NCBI RefSeq assembly: GCF_001510645.1
Contig: NZ_LMVB01000001.1
Span: 1,540,436-1,604,435, forward strand
Reading direction: 5' to 3'
Source: Paenibacillus sp. FJAT-29882
GTDB lineage: Bacteria > Bacillota > Bacilli > Bacillales > DSM-1321
DNA length: 64,000 bases
Within the stretch, counting starts at the first letter, position 1; each line of letters opens with the position of its first letter. This document shows positions 1 to 7,953 of the stretch, in pieces. Position numbers and translations under genes: made by a program. The notes beneath the pieces were generated by a model, which worked only from the letters and a program-made list of their open reading frames with translations, ran no database searches and was not told the origin of the DNA.

Positions 1-1
1 T

Positions 2-535
2 GGAGCATTTATTGCTGTATTAAGAATTGCTCCATACAAGCCATTGAATTGGCTTGGCACTACATATGTTGAATTCTTCCGCAACATTCCACTGTTAATC
101 ATTATGCTATTCGTTTATTTAGTATTTAATTTCAAAGGGCTTACGGCTGGAACAATTGCTTTAACCATTTATACAACAGCTTTCATTGCAGAGGCAATTC
201 GCGCTGGTATACTTTCGATTCCCAAGGGTCAAATGGAAGCGGCACGTTCCTCAGGTCTTACATATAGTCAGGCAATGAGAATTATTATTTTACCTCAAGC
301 AATTAAAGTGGTAATACCTCCACTCGGCAATCAATTTATTAATCTGGTAAAGAACTCTTCTTTAGTAGCTGTCATAGCCGGCGGTGATTTGATGTATCAA
401 GCTGATCTTATTTCAGCAAGAACCTTTAAAGTAATGGATACGTATATCTTAGTTGCTATGTTTTATTTAATATTAACCATTCCTTTAAGTCTTGGCGTAG
501 GGTATTTAGAGAAACGCCTGGCTAAGAGTAATTGA
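2..535 (+). CDS. Amino-acid ABC transporter permease (5' end missing)
   Basis: Inner part and C-terminus of a polar amino-acid ABC importer permease of the His/Glu/Gln/Arg/opine type. The reading frame is open to the left edge of the window, so the N-terminus is lost; a TTG at 44 is only an internal codon. The EAA loop that docks the ATPase is visible as GQMEAARSSGLTYSQAMR followed by a PQA motif, and there are several hydrophobic segments. The next gene is a paralogous permease 13 bases downstream, so the two probably form the heterodimeric membrane channel of one importer, as GlnM/GlnP do in Bacillus. The binding protein and ATPase are presumably upstream, outside the window. Substrate (glutamine or glutamate most likely) is inferred from family only. 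Confidence 0.88.
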   Translation, partial: GAFIAVLRIAPYKPLNWLGTTYVEFFRNIPLLIIMLFVYLVFNFKGLTAGTIALTIYTTAFIAEAIRAGILSIPKGQMEAARSSGLTYSQAMRIIILPQAIKVVIPPLGNQFINLVKNSSLVAVIAGGDLMYQADLISARTFKVMDTYILVAMFYLILTIPLSLGVGYLEKRLAKSN

Positions 536-548
536 AGGAGGGATACCG

Positions 549-1199
549 ATGGATTTTATTGGTGCATATTCAGCTGATAATCTAACATTTCTAGTGAATG
601 GTTTTTGGCTGACGCTTAAAATGGCTTTTATTGCTATTATTTTAAGCTTCATACTTGGTGGAGTTGTTGGAACGCTTCGTTTTGCCCAAATACCTGTCCT
701 ATCACAAGTACTTGCAGTGATTGTCGAGGTTATTAGAAATTTACCCTTATTATTAATTATTTTCTTTACATTCTTTGCGCTACCAGAAATCGGGATTAAA
801 TTCAAGGAAGTTCCAGCAGCTATTATTGCCTTAACTATTTTTGAAGCAGCCATGTTATCTGAAATTATTCGAAGTGGATTAAATTCAATCGATAAAGGTC
901 AAATGGAAGCTGCACGTTCATCAGGCTTAAGTTACTTTCAAGCATTATGGCATATAATAGTACCACAAGCTTTACGAAGAATGGTACCGCCGACAGTTAG
1001 CCAGTTTATTTCCTTACTAAAAGATACGTCACTTGCGGTCGTAATTTCCGTTCCGGAACTGACACATCAAGCCCAAATTGTCTACGGACAAAAAAGCGGA
1101 TACCTAGAACCAACCTTATTGGTAGTTGTTCTCATGTATTTCGTCGTGAACTATACATTATCCATACTGTCACGCCGATTAGAAGTAAAACGAACATAA
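549..1199 (+). CDS. Amino-acid ABC transporter permease
   Basis: 216-residue permease, the normal full length for this family. It carries the EAA loop (GQMEAARSSGLSYFQALWH) and about five membrane segments. AAGGAGGG sits just before the ATG at 549. It shares the loop sequence almost word for word with the upstream partial permease and is co-transcribed with it, so they are likely the two halves of one importer for a polar amino acid. The stop codon TAA is also the first three bases of a family A repeat, so the transcript probably ends in that element. Family assignment is firm; substrate is not determined. Confidence 0.9.
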   Translation: MDFIGAYSADNLTFLVNGFWLTLKMAFIAIILSFILGGVVGTLRFAQIPVLSQVLAVIVEVIRNLPLLLIIFFTFFALPEIGIKFKEVPAAIIALTIFEAAMLSEIIRSGLNSIDKGQMEAARSSGLSYFQALWHIIVPQALRRMVPPTVSQFISLLKDTSLAVVISVPELTHQAQIVYGQKSGYLEPTLLVVVLMYFVVNYTLSILSRRLEVKRT

Positions 1200-1251
1200 A
1201 GTGAAACTTCAATCAGTAGGGGTTTTACTGCTCGTTAAAGCACGGAATAAA
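1197..1251 (+). repeat. Family A intergenic repeat, copy 1 (short, diverged)
   Basis: Begins TAAAGTGAAACTTCAATCAGT on the stop codon of the permease gene and ends in a diverged form of the family's 3' block (CTGCTCGTTAAAGC...GGAATAAAA). The same pair of blocks recurs at 3866, 21994, 54439 and 56435. No open frame lies inside it. A 3' structure element or a small non-autonomous mobile repeat are both possible. Confidence 0.75.
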
Positions 1252-1275
1252 AGGGTCTGACGACACACTCTATAC

Positions 1276-1313
1276 ATCGTTTATTATGACATTTATACAT
1301 AATATAAACGATA
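1276..1313. other. Imperfect inverted repeat in intergenic region 1200-1538
   Basis: Arms ATCGTTTATTATG and CATAATATAAACGAT form an A/T-rich near-palindrome with a two-base bulge. The gap between the permease gene and the small gene at 1539 otherwise holds family A copy 1 and a left-end fragment of family B at 1445-1460 (GAGGTTGTTCAAAAA). No gene is supported here. The palindrome could be an operator or a decayed terminator. Confidence 0.35.
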
Positions 1314-1538
1314 TTATAGTGGATGTGGTGTTCTGATCCTTACGTTATGGGACAGTCTATTTCAATGTTTATCCAAAGTATTAAATGGTTCGTAACGAAT
1401 TACATAATAATATTATGTTAACTTTTAAGAAATAGATGTTTAGGAGGTTGTTCAAAAATTCCAGTAAATTAGTTTATTAATCATTCATTGTCACAAGCCA
1501 AGCTCTATCTTGAATAAGATAGATTGAGGTGGAAAACC

Positions 1539-1694
1539 ATGGATTCATTAGAAAAACAAAAAGAAGAGACCGTTCTTTTTGAAACAGAATGTCCAAAATC
1601 AGTGGATTCTACGAATGATTATGTAAGGGATGGTTCCTCAGAGTATATTGAACAATTATTTATGTATTTTTGTAAAACAAACCGCCATATTTAA
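1539..1694 (+). CDS. Hypothetical 51-residue protein overlapping its own terminator
   Basis: An open frame of 51 codons begins at ATG 1539 with a plausible ribosome site (TTGAGGTGG) about 7 bases upstream. The product is acidic and begins MDSLEKQKEE; it has no membrane segment or motif that I recognise. Its last five codons form the left arm of a strong hairpin terminator at 1678, an arrangement that suggests a genuine short transcript. I do not know a family for it. Coding is plausible because of ribosome site, frame and terminator together, but a regulatory RNA is also possible. Confidence 0.45.
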   Translation: MDSLEKQKEETVLFETECPKSVDSTNDYVRDGSSEYIEQLFMYFCKTNRHI

Positions 1695-1711
1695 TAATGG
1701 CGGTTTGTTTT
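1678..1711 (+). terminator. Intrinsic terminator
   Basis: Perfect 11-bp stem CAAACCGCCAT / ATGGCGGTTTG with an 8-base loop followed by TTTTAT. It ends the small gene at 1539. Confidence 0.85.
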
Positions 1712-1878
1712 ATGTGGAAAATAGCGGATCGTATATTTAATTACATTTATTTCAATAATAATATCGGTAGAATATATTAATAGAAACAACTTGTTGCTTC
1801 ATAAACAAAAATGATATTTGTTTAATTAAAAAATTCGTTTTGGCACCTTTTTCAATTCCGGCTAGTATTATCTAGATT

Positions 1879-1907
1879 GTAGTCAGCCATGCACAGATGC
1901 TGACTAC
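1879..1907. other. Hairpin in a 660-base region with no clear gene
   Basis: GTAGTCAGC and GCTGACTAC form a perfect 9-bp stem around an 11-base loop, without a following T run. The stretch 1712-2372 otherwise contains only one weak minus-strand frame (2051-2239). I see no RNA gene or recognisable regulatory motif in it. Confidence 0.3.
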
Positions 1908-2050
1908 TAAAGATATTCTGGTAGTACCTTACTCTTGATTCGATCAATCACACTCTTACGTTTTAACTTTTACTTCAATTATAAATCAAGCAGTCGAAAT
2001 CAGATGTAGTATCATTTTGTACAAATAAAGGTCATGAAAGGAACGTAAGA

Positions 2051-2239
2051 TCACCTTATTACTACTGTAAAATAATCGACATTTGTATATTTCAATAAAA
2101 ACCTCGTCAGAATATAAAAAGTCAAACTCACGATAACAATAGATATATCCATAATAAAAAGACCTTTAAGGAAAAACGATACAAAAACGGTAATCTGTAT
2201 TTCTAGCATACATTTAAGAACTAAATGCCTCCAACTCAT
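2051..2239 (-). CDS. Doubtful small membrane protein
   Basis: A 62-codon minus-strand frame whose product would be strongly hydrophobic, with one or two membrane-spanning stretches in the middle (MDISIVIVSLTFYILTRFLL). The first ATG has no ribosome site. A TTGGAGG lies inside the frame but about 19 bases before the next in-frame ATG, which is too far. A/T-rich DNA readily gives such hydrophobic frames by chance. No family is recognised. I list it only because nothing else occupies this stretch. Confidence 0.18.
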   Translation of the reverse strand: MSWRHLVLKCMLEIQITVFVSFFLKGLFIMDISIVIVSLTFYILTRFLLKYTNVDYFTVVIR

Positions 2240-2372
2240 TGATTTATGTTTTCTTGAGCGTATTCACATGGACTGGCACGAATCATTTTTATTTTCTCCA
2301 CAACATCATCGTTGATATGCTATAGTTTATCCAAAGAACAGAATGATACGGAACCTGGCAATGGAGGTATAC

Positions 2373-2849
2373 ATGATTGTGCAACTTCAAAACCTTTTGT
2401 TAAAAAGAGTTCTTTTTGTAGTAGGGAGTCTAATTTTCATCTCATATCTGTTATTTCTCAGCTACCTATTATTCTTTGCATATTATCGACAATCTGTCAT
2501 CATCTTGGATTATAACCTTGTCCCGTTCAACACCATTGATTTATATTTTAATTTATTAGCTACAGGCTATTATCATGCTTGGTTCACAAATTTTTGCGGA
2601 AATATTCTAGCTTTTATGCCTTTTGGTTTTTTTGTTCCTTTACTATTTAAACGCTTTTACATAGTGAAAACAGTAATTTCGTCATCTATGGCATCACTAC
2701 TCGTTGAAAGTTTGCAACTAAGTTTTCGGATTGGCAGTTTTGATGTGGATGATATCATTCTGAACACAATGGGCGGATTATGTGGGTACCTTGTAGCGAG
2801 AATTTTTATGATCATCATGAGCAAAGTAGATAAGGTAATTTGCTCCTGA
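2373..2849 (+). CDS. VanZ-like family membrane protein
   Basis: Small membrane protein of the VanZ-like family, known from teicoplanin resistance and common as single genes in Bacillus. It has four to five predicted membrane segments. Family features visible are NLVPFNTID near residue 45, NILAFMPFGFFVPLL in the middle, and SLLVESLQLSFRIGSFDVDD followed by a glycine-rich segment near the C-terminus. I chose the ATG at 2373 because GGAGG lies 6 bases upstream; in-frame ATGs at 2343 and 2361 lack a ribosome site. Role in glycopeptide or lipoglycopeptide susceptibility is family-based only. Confidence 0.85.
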   Translation: MIVQLQNLLLKRVLFVVGSLIFISYLLFLSYLLFFAYYRQSVIILDYNLVPFNTIDLYFNLLATGYYHAWFTNFCGNILAFMPFGFFVPLLFKRFYIVKTVISSSMASLLVESLQLSFRIGSFDVDDIILNTMGGLCGYLVARIFMIIMSKVDKVICS

Positions 2850-3022
2850 TTTAAGATGACTATATGTAGAGTTTGACTTAAGTAATACATGACAGCGGCG
2901 TGTTTTTTACAATTAAGGCTATTTTCTCATTTGAAAATTTAGTTAAAAGGTTTAACTTGGTAAAATAGAGGGTACAGATTAATATCTTTATGTAAATGTA
3001 GAAAAAAAGGGAGGCATCCACT

Positions 3023-3145
3023 GTGGTTACGATCGATATTGATTATTTGTTAGCAACAACCGAAGAGTACGCAGAAGGAGTAGTTTCTTTCCCTATGAAT
3101 AAAATTGATATTGATGTATTACTTGAGATTACAGAAGATTGGTAA
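3023..3145 (+). CDS. Hypothetical 40-residue acidic protein
   Basis: GTG start at 3023 with a strong ribosome site (AAGGGAGG, 8-base spacing) and a 40-codon frame ending in a TAA just before a good terminator. The product starts MVTIDIDYLLATTEEYAEG and ends in EITEDW; it is acidic with a repeated IDID/IDV pattern. It has no signal peptide or membrane segment. It is too short for automatic gene calls. I recognise no family. Ribosome site plus private terminator make expression likely. Confidence 0.5.
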   Translation: MVTIDIDYLLATTEEYAEGVVSFPMNKIDIDVLLEITEDW

Positions 3146-3174
3146 TGAACCTATATCTCTCATAGTTCCTTAAT

Positions 3175-3205
3175 AAAAGGCTTAGTTGTTAGCTGAGTCT
3201 TTTTG
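3175..3205 (+). terminator. Intrinsic terminator
   Basis: AAAAGGCTTAG / CTGAGTCTTTT stem with G-U pairs, 7-base loop and a run of T. It closes the 40-residue gene at 3023. Confidence 0.7.
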
Positions 3206-3313
3206 GTGTTTAACCTATAATCATGCTCTTTCAATAGTACTCTATGACATCATCCAAAAATGGAGTATAATGGGGTTCTATGCAAATGTTGAAAAAGAGA
3301 AGGTGGAAAGAGT

Positions 3314-3793
3314 TTGACAGGAAAAACACATATTATGGGCGGTATTGCGGCTACTGCTGCTTTTGCCCAAACATCGAACTATGATCCTGCAATAATGATT
3401 GCAGCCGGAGCACTTGGTGGAATGATTCCAGATATTTGTCATGGGGGAAGTAAAATTGGCAGAAAACTACCGTGGCTATCGAAATTCATTAATGGAGTAT
3501 TCGGTCATCGTACCCTAACTCACAGTATATTATTTTTAATCATTGTTAATGGCCTACTCCTTTTATTTATCCCTTTTGAATCAATTCGGATTGGTATCTT
3601 GATTGGAATGGCAAGTCATTTACTACTGGATGCAGCAACAAAAAATGGAATCAAATTATTGTATCCTTTGGATATAACATTCCGATTACCATTAACGATG
3701 AAAACGGGAGGGGCCTTAGAATCTATCGTATTAACAGGATTGACTCTCGTTGTCCTGTATTATGGAAAGGACATCTTAATGCATTATTTATAA
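3314..3793 (+). CDS. Metal-dependent membrane hydrolase (YdjM/DUF457-like)
   Basis: 159-residue membrane protein of the LexA-regulated/inner-membrane hydrolase family (YdjM, DUF457). The conserved histidine and aspartate motifs are present: KTHIMGG at the N-terminus, GMIPDICHGGSKIGRK near residue 40, GHRTLTHS near residue 70 and SHLLLDAATKNGIKLLYP near residue 105. Four hydrophobic stretches lie between them. Start is TTG 3314 after GAGAAGGTGG. Predicted to act at the cytoplasmic membrane; the substrate of this family is not known to me. Confidence 0.88.
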   Translation: MTGKTHIMGGIAATAAFAQTSNYDPAIMIAAGALGGMIPDICHGGSKIGRKLPWLSKFINGVFGHRTLTHSILFLIIVNGLLLLFIPFESIRIGILIGMASHLLLDAATKNGIKLLYPLDITFRLPLTMKTGGALESIVLTGLTLVVLYYGKDILMHYL

Positions 3794-3811
3794 AAAATTG
3801 CTGAAGTTTTT

Positions 3812-3837
3812 GGCTAAAAGATGTTTCATCTTTAGCT
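3812..3837 (+). terminator. Hairpin after the DUF457 gene, weak terminator
   Basis: GGCTAAAAGATG / CATCTTTAGCT form an 11-bp stem with one bulged A and a 3-base loop about 20 bases past the stop codon. There is no T run, so termination would be inefficient. Confidence 0.4.
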
Positions 3838-3865
3838 AGATACATAGTTGTATAGTCAGTGCAAA

Positions 3866-3961
3866 TAAAGTGAAACTTCAATCAGTGGGGGTTTTCTCCT
3901 ACGCTTCTTCGATACCTCAAGCCTTGGGGGTGGGGGGGACTGCCCGTTAATGCGGGATAAA
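3866..3961 (+). repeat. Family A intergenic repeat, copy 2
   Basis: A 96-base copy starting TAAAGTGAAACTTCAATCAGT and ending CTGCCCGTTAATGCGGGATAAA. It contains a G-rich stretch (TTGGGGGTGGGGGGG) matching a similar G-rich block in the long copy at 54439. The rest of the gap to 4253 holds a perfect hairpin at 4091. Confidence 0.85.
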
Positions 3962-4090
3962 TCGTCACTACCATAGATATTGTTCTGCAATCACTAAGCA
4001 ATTTTACATCCAGTGTCCTAGATAACATAAGGCGTAAAATACTTAAAAAGTAACGATCAAATGCATCGCAATATGATGACGTACACCAAT

Positions 4091-4122
4091 ATGCCCTTCT
4101 TCAATAAATTGAAGAAGGGCAT
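4091..4122. other. Perfect 14-bp hairpin
   Basis: ATGCCCTTCTTCAA and TTGAAGAAGGGCAT face each other across a 4-base loop. It is as stable as a terminator but no T run follows on either side. It lies between a family A repeat and the tiny minus-strand gene at 4254, so it may be a bidirectional end signal or part of a further repeat. Confidence 0.5.
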
Positions 4123-4253
4123 AAGGACGTGTCGTTCATATGCTAACACGAGATGCACCTTAATGTAATGGAATACGTGAAAGCGTCTACAAGTCGACCG
4201 GCTACTAAAAAAAGCAGAGTAGTTGGTAGTCGAGGTGTGTATGTAAGATAAAC

Positions 4254-4349
4254 TTACTCTTCATTACGAATTACGCCTAAAAGAAAGAACATCCCAATCG
4301 TTCCTACTATAAATACAATTTTGATGATCCATAATAAAAGTTCATCCAT
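4254..4349 (-). CDS. 31-residue single-span membrane peptide
   Basis: Minus-strand frame of 31 codons with an excellent ribosome site (AAGGGGG, 7 bases before ATG). The product is one hydrophobic helix between a short acidic N-terminus (MDELLLW) and a charged C-terminus (GVIRNEE). Small subunits of membrane complexes and membrane-active peptides have this look, but I cannot assign it to a known one. It stands alone between intergenic repeats. Too short for usual gene finders. Confidence 0.55.
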   Translation of the reverse strand: MDELLLWIIKIVFIVGTIGMFFLLGVIRNEE

Positions 4350-4534
4350 TACACTAACCCCCTTGTTCTTTATTTAAAAGAAACATATGATTGAATTATA
4401 CCACATTCAACAAAAATAAAACCAAAAATGGAACAATTAGGATTGAATTGAAAACAAGGCTGCCTCAAAAGAAAAAAATCAAACCATCTAACCCCTAATC
4501 CATTATAAGTTGCATGTGATTAAACACTAATTAA

Positions 4535-4640
4535 AGAGGTTGTTCAAAAAGTCTGGTAAAAGTAGCTGTCGAATTGCATCAAAGCTCTGTCTCTCCGGAC
4601 CTCGAACTTCTCGGCTCTTTTTATCTTCCTTTTTGAACAC
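4535..4640 (+). repeat. Family B intergenic repeat, copy 1
   Basis: Starts AGAGGTTGTTCAAAAAGTC and ends CTTCCTTTTTGAACAC, so its ends are inverted repeats (GTTCAAAAAG against CTTTTTGAAC). Inside are the family words GAATTGCATCAAA and CGAACTTCTCGGCTCTTTTTATC. Other copies are at 7685 and 41680. No coding capacity; a MITE-like or bcr-like element is the nearest concept. Confidence 0.85.
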
Positions 4641-4695
4641 GAACTTAAAGCATTTGGGGTCAGAGGTCATCCTTTTAATACATACATGTTACTTA

Positions 4696-5439
4696 TTAAA
4701 TCATACCTAACGCTTTTTTCGTCATCGCACCTACTATTCCATCTGCTTTTAGCTTTCTCGCTTTTTGAAATTCTTTAACGGCCCTTTCCGTCGCTGGACC
4801 AAATACACCATCGCTCCCATTTGTCGAAAAGCCTAATGATGTGAGCTGTTTCTGTAATGTAGAAACCTCTGCACCCTTACTTCCGCGTTTTAAAGTAATT
4901 GCCGTTGTTACGGGAGTGGCAGTTGGATTCCCTTTTACCTTAAATCCACTACTGGCCGCAATGGATTCAAAGTTTTTTGAAGAACTTGTTATAACGACAG
5001 GAGTATTTATTGATACTGTTTCAAACAGCCACTTTACTTCATTATTATACATGCGAATGCAGCCAGCGCTCACGTAATTACCAATAGAGGCCGGATTATT
5101 ATTGCCATGAATAGCATAGGTCGTTCCTTGTGTTTGTCTAGCGTTTAAGCCGAGCCAACGATTACCTAAAGGATTTTTTGGAGATCCTCCAGGGATATTC
5201 CCCTTATAATAGGGACGATTTACTATCTTATTTACAATTTTGAACGTTCCTTCAGGTGTATCTGATGTCCTGCTACCAGTGGCGACAATAAATGACTTTT
5301 TTAGCTGACTATTTTCATAATAGGCAAGCTGATTCGTGTTCTTATTAATAATAATCAGTTGTGATTTCGCGGCTGATGCAGTTTCAACTCCAAAAAACAA
5401 ACAGCATGTTATGATGAATACGGTTAAACATTTTTTCAT
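4696..5439 (-). CDS. L,D-transpeptidase with C-terminal peptidoglycan-binding domain
   Basis: Exported cell-wall enzyme. A signal peptide spans about residues 1-23 (basic MKKC, hydrophobic core, cleavage near ASA-A). A YkuD-type L,D-transpeptidase domain follows (about 26-150) with the catalytic signature HGNNN...SAGCIRM, giving His111 and nucleophile Cys127. The C-terminus (about 180-245) is a peptidoglycan-binding type 1 repeat (LKRGSKGAEVSTLQKQL ... DGVFGPATERAVKEFQ). The family forms 3-3 cross-links or attaches proteins to peptidoglycan, and in Bacillus several members act in spore maturation. Domain order is catalytic then binding. Monocistronic, transcribed away from its neighbours. Confidence 0.92.
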   Translation of the reverse strand: MKKCLTVFIITCCLFFGVETASAAKSQLIIINKNTNQLAYYENSQLKKSFIVATGSRTSDTPEGTFKIVNKIVNRPYYKGNIPGGSPKNPLGNRWLGLNARQTQGTTYAIHGNNNPASIGNYVSAGCIRMYNNEVKWLFETVSINTPVVITSSSKNFESIAASSGFKVKGNPTATPVTTAITLKRGSKGAEVSTLQKQLTSLGFSTNGSDGVFGPATERAVKEFQKARKLKADGIVGAMTKKALGMI

Positions 5440-5873
5440 TCTTTTCCATCCTTTTCATATTATTTTCAATACAATCAGAACATTATATGGTTGGGATTGT
5501 GATTGGATGATAAAAAGGATAGAAGTGAGAAGACTATTTTGTAGTAATTAGATAATGGAAAATGAATGATTGAATGAAGTATATCTTTTCGAAAGTCTGA
5601 ATTGCTAAATCAGAGATAGCTAAATTAGAGCAACTAAACCAGATTCTATTTGGTTGCTAAAAGTGAGGAAGCTTGCGAAGATTAATATTGCGATCTGGAA
5701 TCAATCATGAGGTACAATGAGCACCCTTCGTGCCAAGCAGAGTTTTTTATCAATGTAGATTGAAAATAATATTGGTACTTCTTTAATTCATCAAATCTGT
5801 ATCAGAATTTCAGCACAAATAAAGTGTTACTAAATACACTATTTAAGATGATCAAAACAAGGAGGGAGCCTAT
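5440..5873. other. Intergenic region without recognisable gene
   Basis: Divergent spacer between the L,D-transpeptidase and YueI-like genes. It should hold both promoters but I cannot pick convincing -35/-10 pairs. AGCAACTAAACCA and TTTGGTTGCT (about 5631-5658) form a weak hairpin. No open frame with a ribosome site is present. Confidence 0.4.
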
Positions 5874-6344
5874 TTGTCTGGAAAAAACGTAGATGAAATC
5901 ATTCAACAAGGAATACACGGACAGAAGGAATTAAAACCCGAAGAAAGAAAAAGGTACCTCGGTACAATTCGAGAACGAATTATTGCTGTATTGACACAGC
6001 CGCAAGTGAGGGACAAAGAGGTTTATCAAGAATTTATGAATTTGATGAAAAAGCATCCGCAGGCACTGCTATTTGCGAACGGAAATATGGAATACTCTTC
6101 TCTAAAAAAATATATTGAAGCAGCTCAAGTTAACAAAATACCTTATAAAATGGTGATCAATAAAGATTATAATACTGACATTGGACTTGTATTGGCGTTT
6201 GAGTATGCGGTTGATAAAGAAGAGATTTTTCTAGAAAAAAAAGCTTCGAATTTAAAAATCACCAAAGTAAAAGAAAAAGGGTCTTTAGCTAAATTGACGA
6301 GTTGGTTACGAGAAAAACGCCAAGAGGTGAAAGGGAATAAGTAA
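5874..6344 (+). CDS. YueI family protein (DUF1694)
   Basis: 156-residue cytoplasmic protein resembling Bacillus YueI. The N-terminus (VDEIIQQGIHGQKELKPEER) and the central stretch from FANGNMEYSSLKKYI to TDIGLVLAFEYAVDKEEI are the family's conserved blocks. It is about 20 residues longer than B. subtilis YueI, with a basic tail. The TTG at 5874 follows AAGGAGGGAGCC. The molecular role of the family is unknown to me. It is followed by a very strong hairpin. Confidence 0.85.
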   Translation: MSGKNVDEIIQQGIHGQKELKPEERKRYLGTIRERIIAVLTQPQVRDKEVYQEFMNLMKKHPQALLFANGNMEYSSLKKYIEAAQVNKIPYKMVINKDYNTDIGLVLAFEYAVDKEEIFLEKKASNLKITKVKEKGSLAKLTSWLREKRQEVKGNK

Positions 6345-6357
6345 TTCATATGAATAC

Positions 6358-6394
6358 GGATGTCCCAAAAAGGTCTGAACCTTTTGGGACATCC
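6358..6394 (+). terminator. Strong hairpin with family C end sequences
   Basis: GGATGTCCCAAAAAGGT / ACCTTTTGGGACATCC forms a 16-bp stem with one bulge and a CTGA loop. The words TGTCCCAAAAAGGTCTGA also form the ends of the family C repeats at 15351 and 58980, so this looks like a collapsed copy now serving as a terminator. Confidence 0.7.
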
Positions 6395-6432
6395 ACTTAT
6401 TTGTATACCAGAAAATCCCGGAGGTTTATTAA

Positions 6433-6447
6433 AAAATTCGGAAAATT
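6433..6447. promoter_or_regulatory. Possible CodY box upstream of ilvE
   Basis: AAAATTCGGAAAATT matches the CodY consensus AATTTTCWGAAAATT at 12 of 15 positions, about 95 bases before the aminotransferase start. CodY control of branched-chain amino-acid genes is well established in Bacillus; the site here is inferred. Confidence 0.4.
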
Positions 6448-6539
6448 AGGTGATTAAAGCTTGAACTTTGATAGTATAAGGTAGTACAATGAAATATAGA
6501 ATTTTTATAATAAATTATATCCACAAGGGAGTCTTGGTA

Positions 6540-7631
6540 ATGAAGGAACATGACATGGAGATCACACTAACAACAACGAAGAAAGAAAAACCGAAATCTG
6601 ATCAACTAGAATTTGGCAAAGTGTTTACTGATCATATGTTTATTATGGATTATACTGAAGGAAGTGGTTGGCATGATCCACGAATCGTTCCTTATCAATC
6701 GATTACACTCGAACCCTCTGCAATGATTTTTCATTATGGACAATCCGTATTTGAAGGGATGAAAGCATACTATACAGATGACAAAGATATCGTTTTATTT
6801 CGCCCGGAGAAGAACTTCCAACGGTTAAATAAATCGAATGATCGTCTTTGCATACCTGAGGTAGATATCGATTTTGCATTGGCAGCTTTGAAAAAATTAA
6901 TTGTTATTGATAAAGAATGGATTCCAGACGCAGAGGGGACATCACTCTATATACGGCCATTTATTATTTCAACTGAGCCCTACCTAGGCGTATCACCTTC
7001 CTCGCGATATAAATTTATCATCATAATGTCGCCTGTAGGTTCATATTATAAAGAAGGAATACACCCTGTAAAGATTGCTGTTGAAAAAGAGTTTGTCCGT
7101 GCAGTTGTAGGCGGAACTGGTACAGCGAAAACAGGTGGCAATTATGCTTCAAGTTTAAAAGCGCAAAAAGTATCTGAAGAAAATGGCTATTCCCAAGTAC
7201 TTTGGCTTGATGGAGTTGAAAAGAAATATATTGAAGAAGTTGGAAGTATGAATGTGTTTTTCAAGATTGATGGAGAAGTAGTAACTCCTGCACTAAATGG
7301 AAGTATTCTTGACGGTGTAACAAGATCATCGATTATCGAGATGCTTGAACATTGGAACATCCCTGTTTCACAACGGAAGATTTCTATGGATGAGGTATAT
7401 CAAGCTCATCAAGAAGGGAAATTGGAAGAAGCATTTGGTACTGGTACGGCTGCTGTTATTTCACCAATTGGTGAGTTTTTCTGGAATGACGAAAAGCTTG
7501 TCCTCAATGAAGGAAAAACGGGTGAATTATCAACGAAATTATACAATACCATTACAAGAATCCAAACTGGTAAAGAAGAAGATCAGTTAGGGTGGATCAT
7601 GCATGTTGAAGAAAAGGTCACACAAAAATAA
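6540..7631 (+). CDS. ilvE: Branched-chain amino-acid aminotransferase
   Basis: PLP-dependent class IV aminotransferase that interconverts valine, leucine and isoleucine with their 2-oxo acids. Visible features are FHYGQSVFEGMKAY near the N-terminus, GTGTAKTGGNYASSLKAQ and EVGSMNVFFKIDGEVVTPAL mid-protein, and EAFGTGTAAVISPIG at the C-terminal cofactor site. From the ATG at 6540 the length is 363 residues, the normal size; this start has AAGGGAG 8 bases upstream, whereas the ATG at 6489 would add 17 unsupported residues. A monocistronic unit with its own terminator. Bacillus often has two paralogues (IlvE, IlvK), which sequence alone does not separate here. Confidence 0.93.
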   Translation: MKEHDMEITLTTTKKEKPKSDQLEFGKVFTDHMFIMDYTEGSGWHDPRIVPYQSITLEPSAMIFHYGQSVFEGMKAYYTDDKDIVLFRPEKNFQRLNKSNDRLCIPEVDIDFALAALKKLIVIDKEWIPDAEGTSLYIRPFIISTEPYLGVSPSSRYKFIIIMSPVGSYYKEGIHPVKIAVEKEFVRAVVGGTGTAKTGGNYASSLKAQKVSEENGYSQVLWLDGVEKKYIEEVGSMNVFFKIDGEVVTPALNGSILDGVTRSSIIEMLEHWNIPVSQRKISMDEVYQAHQEGKLEEAFGTGTAAVISPIGEFFWNDEKLVLNEGKTGELSTKLYNTITRIQTGKEEDQLGWIMHVEEKVTQK

Positions 7632-7676
7632 AAAAAGAGCAAGCTAATGGAAAATCCAAAAGCTTGCTCTTTTTTT
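7632..7676 (+). terminator. Intrinsic terminator of ilvE
   Basis: AAAAAGAGCAAGCT / AGCTTGCTCTTTTTTT, a 12-14-bp stem with a long U run immediately after the ilvE stop. Confidence 0.92.
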
Positions 7677-7684
7677 AGCTTATT

Positions 7685-7866
7685 AGAGGATGTTCAAAAA
7701 GTCCGATAAAAAAGCTTGAGAATTGCATCAAAACGCATTTTTGATCTTCTGTTAAAACCGCGCACGTCCTGTGCAAGTTCGGTACCAAACGTTACTGTAT
7801 ACGCACAAGGTTCTCGAGATGCGCTCATCGAACTTCTCGGCTCTTTTTATCCTCATTTTTGAACAC
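7685..7866 (+). repeat. Family B intergenic repeat, copy 2
   Basis: Starts AGAGGATGTTCAAAAAGTCC and ends ATCCTCATTTTTGAACAC; ends are inverted repeats. It carries an extra central block (GATCTTCTGTTAAAACCGCG, then CACGTCCTGTGCAAG) shared with the copy at 41680 but absent from the shorter copy at 4535. The right half has CGAACTTCTCGGCTCTTTTT. Confidence 0.88.
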
Positions 7867-7953
7867 ACACTATATGAGCATCGAAATGTTTTACTTCTTT
7901 TTAGCTGGGTAAGTTAAGAAGTAAAAGACAAATAATGATAAGGGGTTGAAATC

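Noticed and set aside
2312-2515. 67-codon frame overlapping the VanZ-like gene
   Set aside because: Overlaps the VanZ-like coding frame, which has a ribosome site and family motifs.
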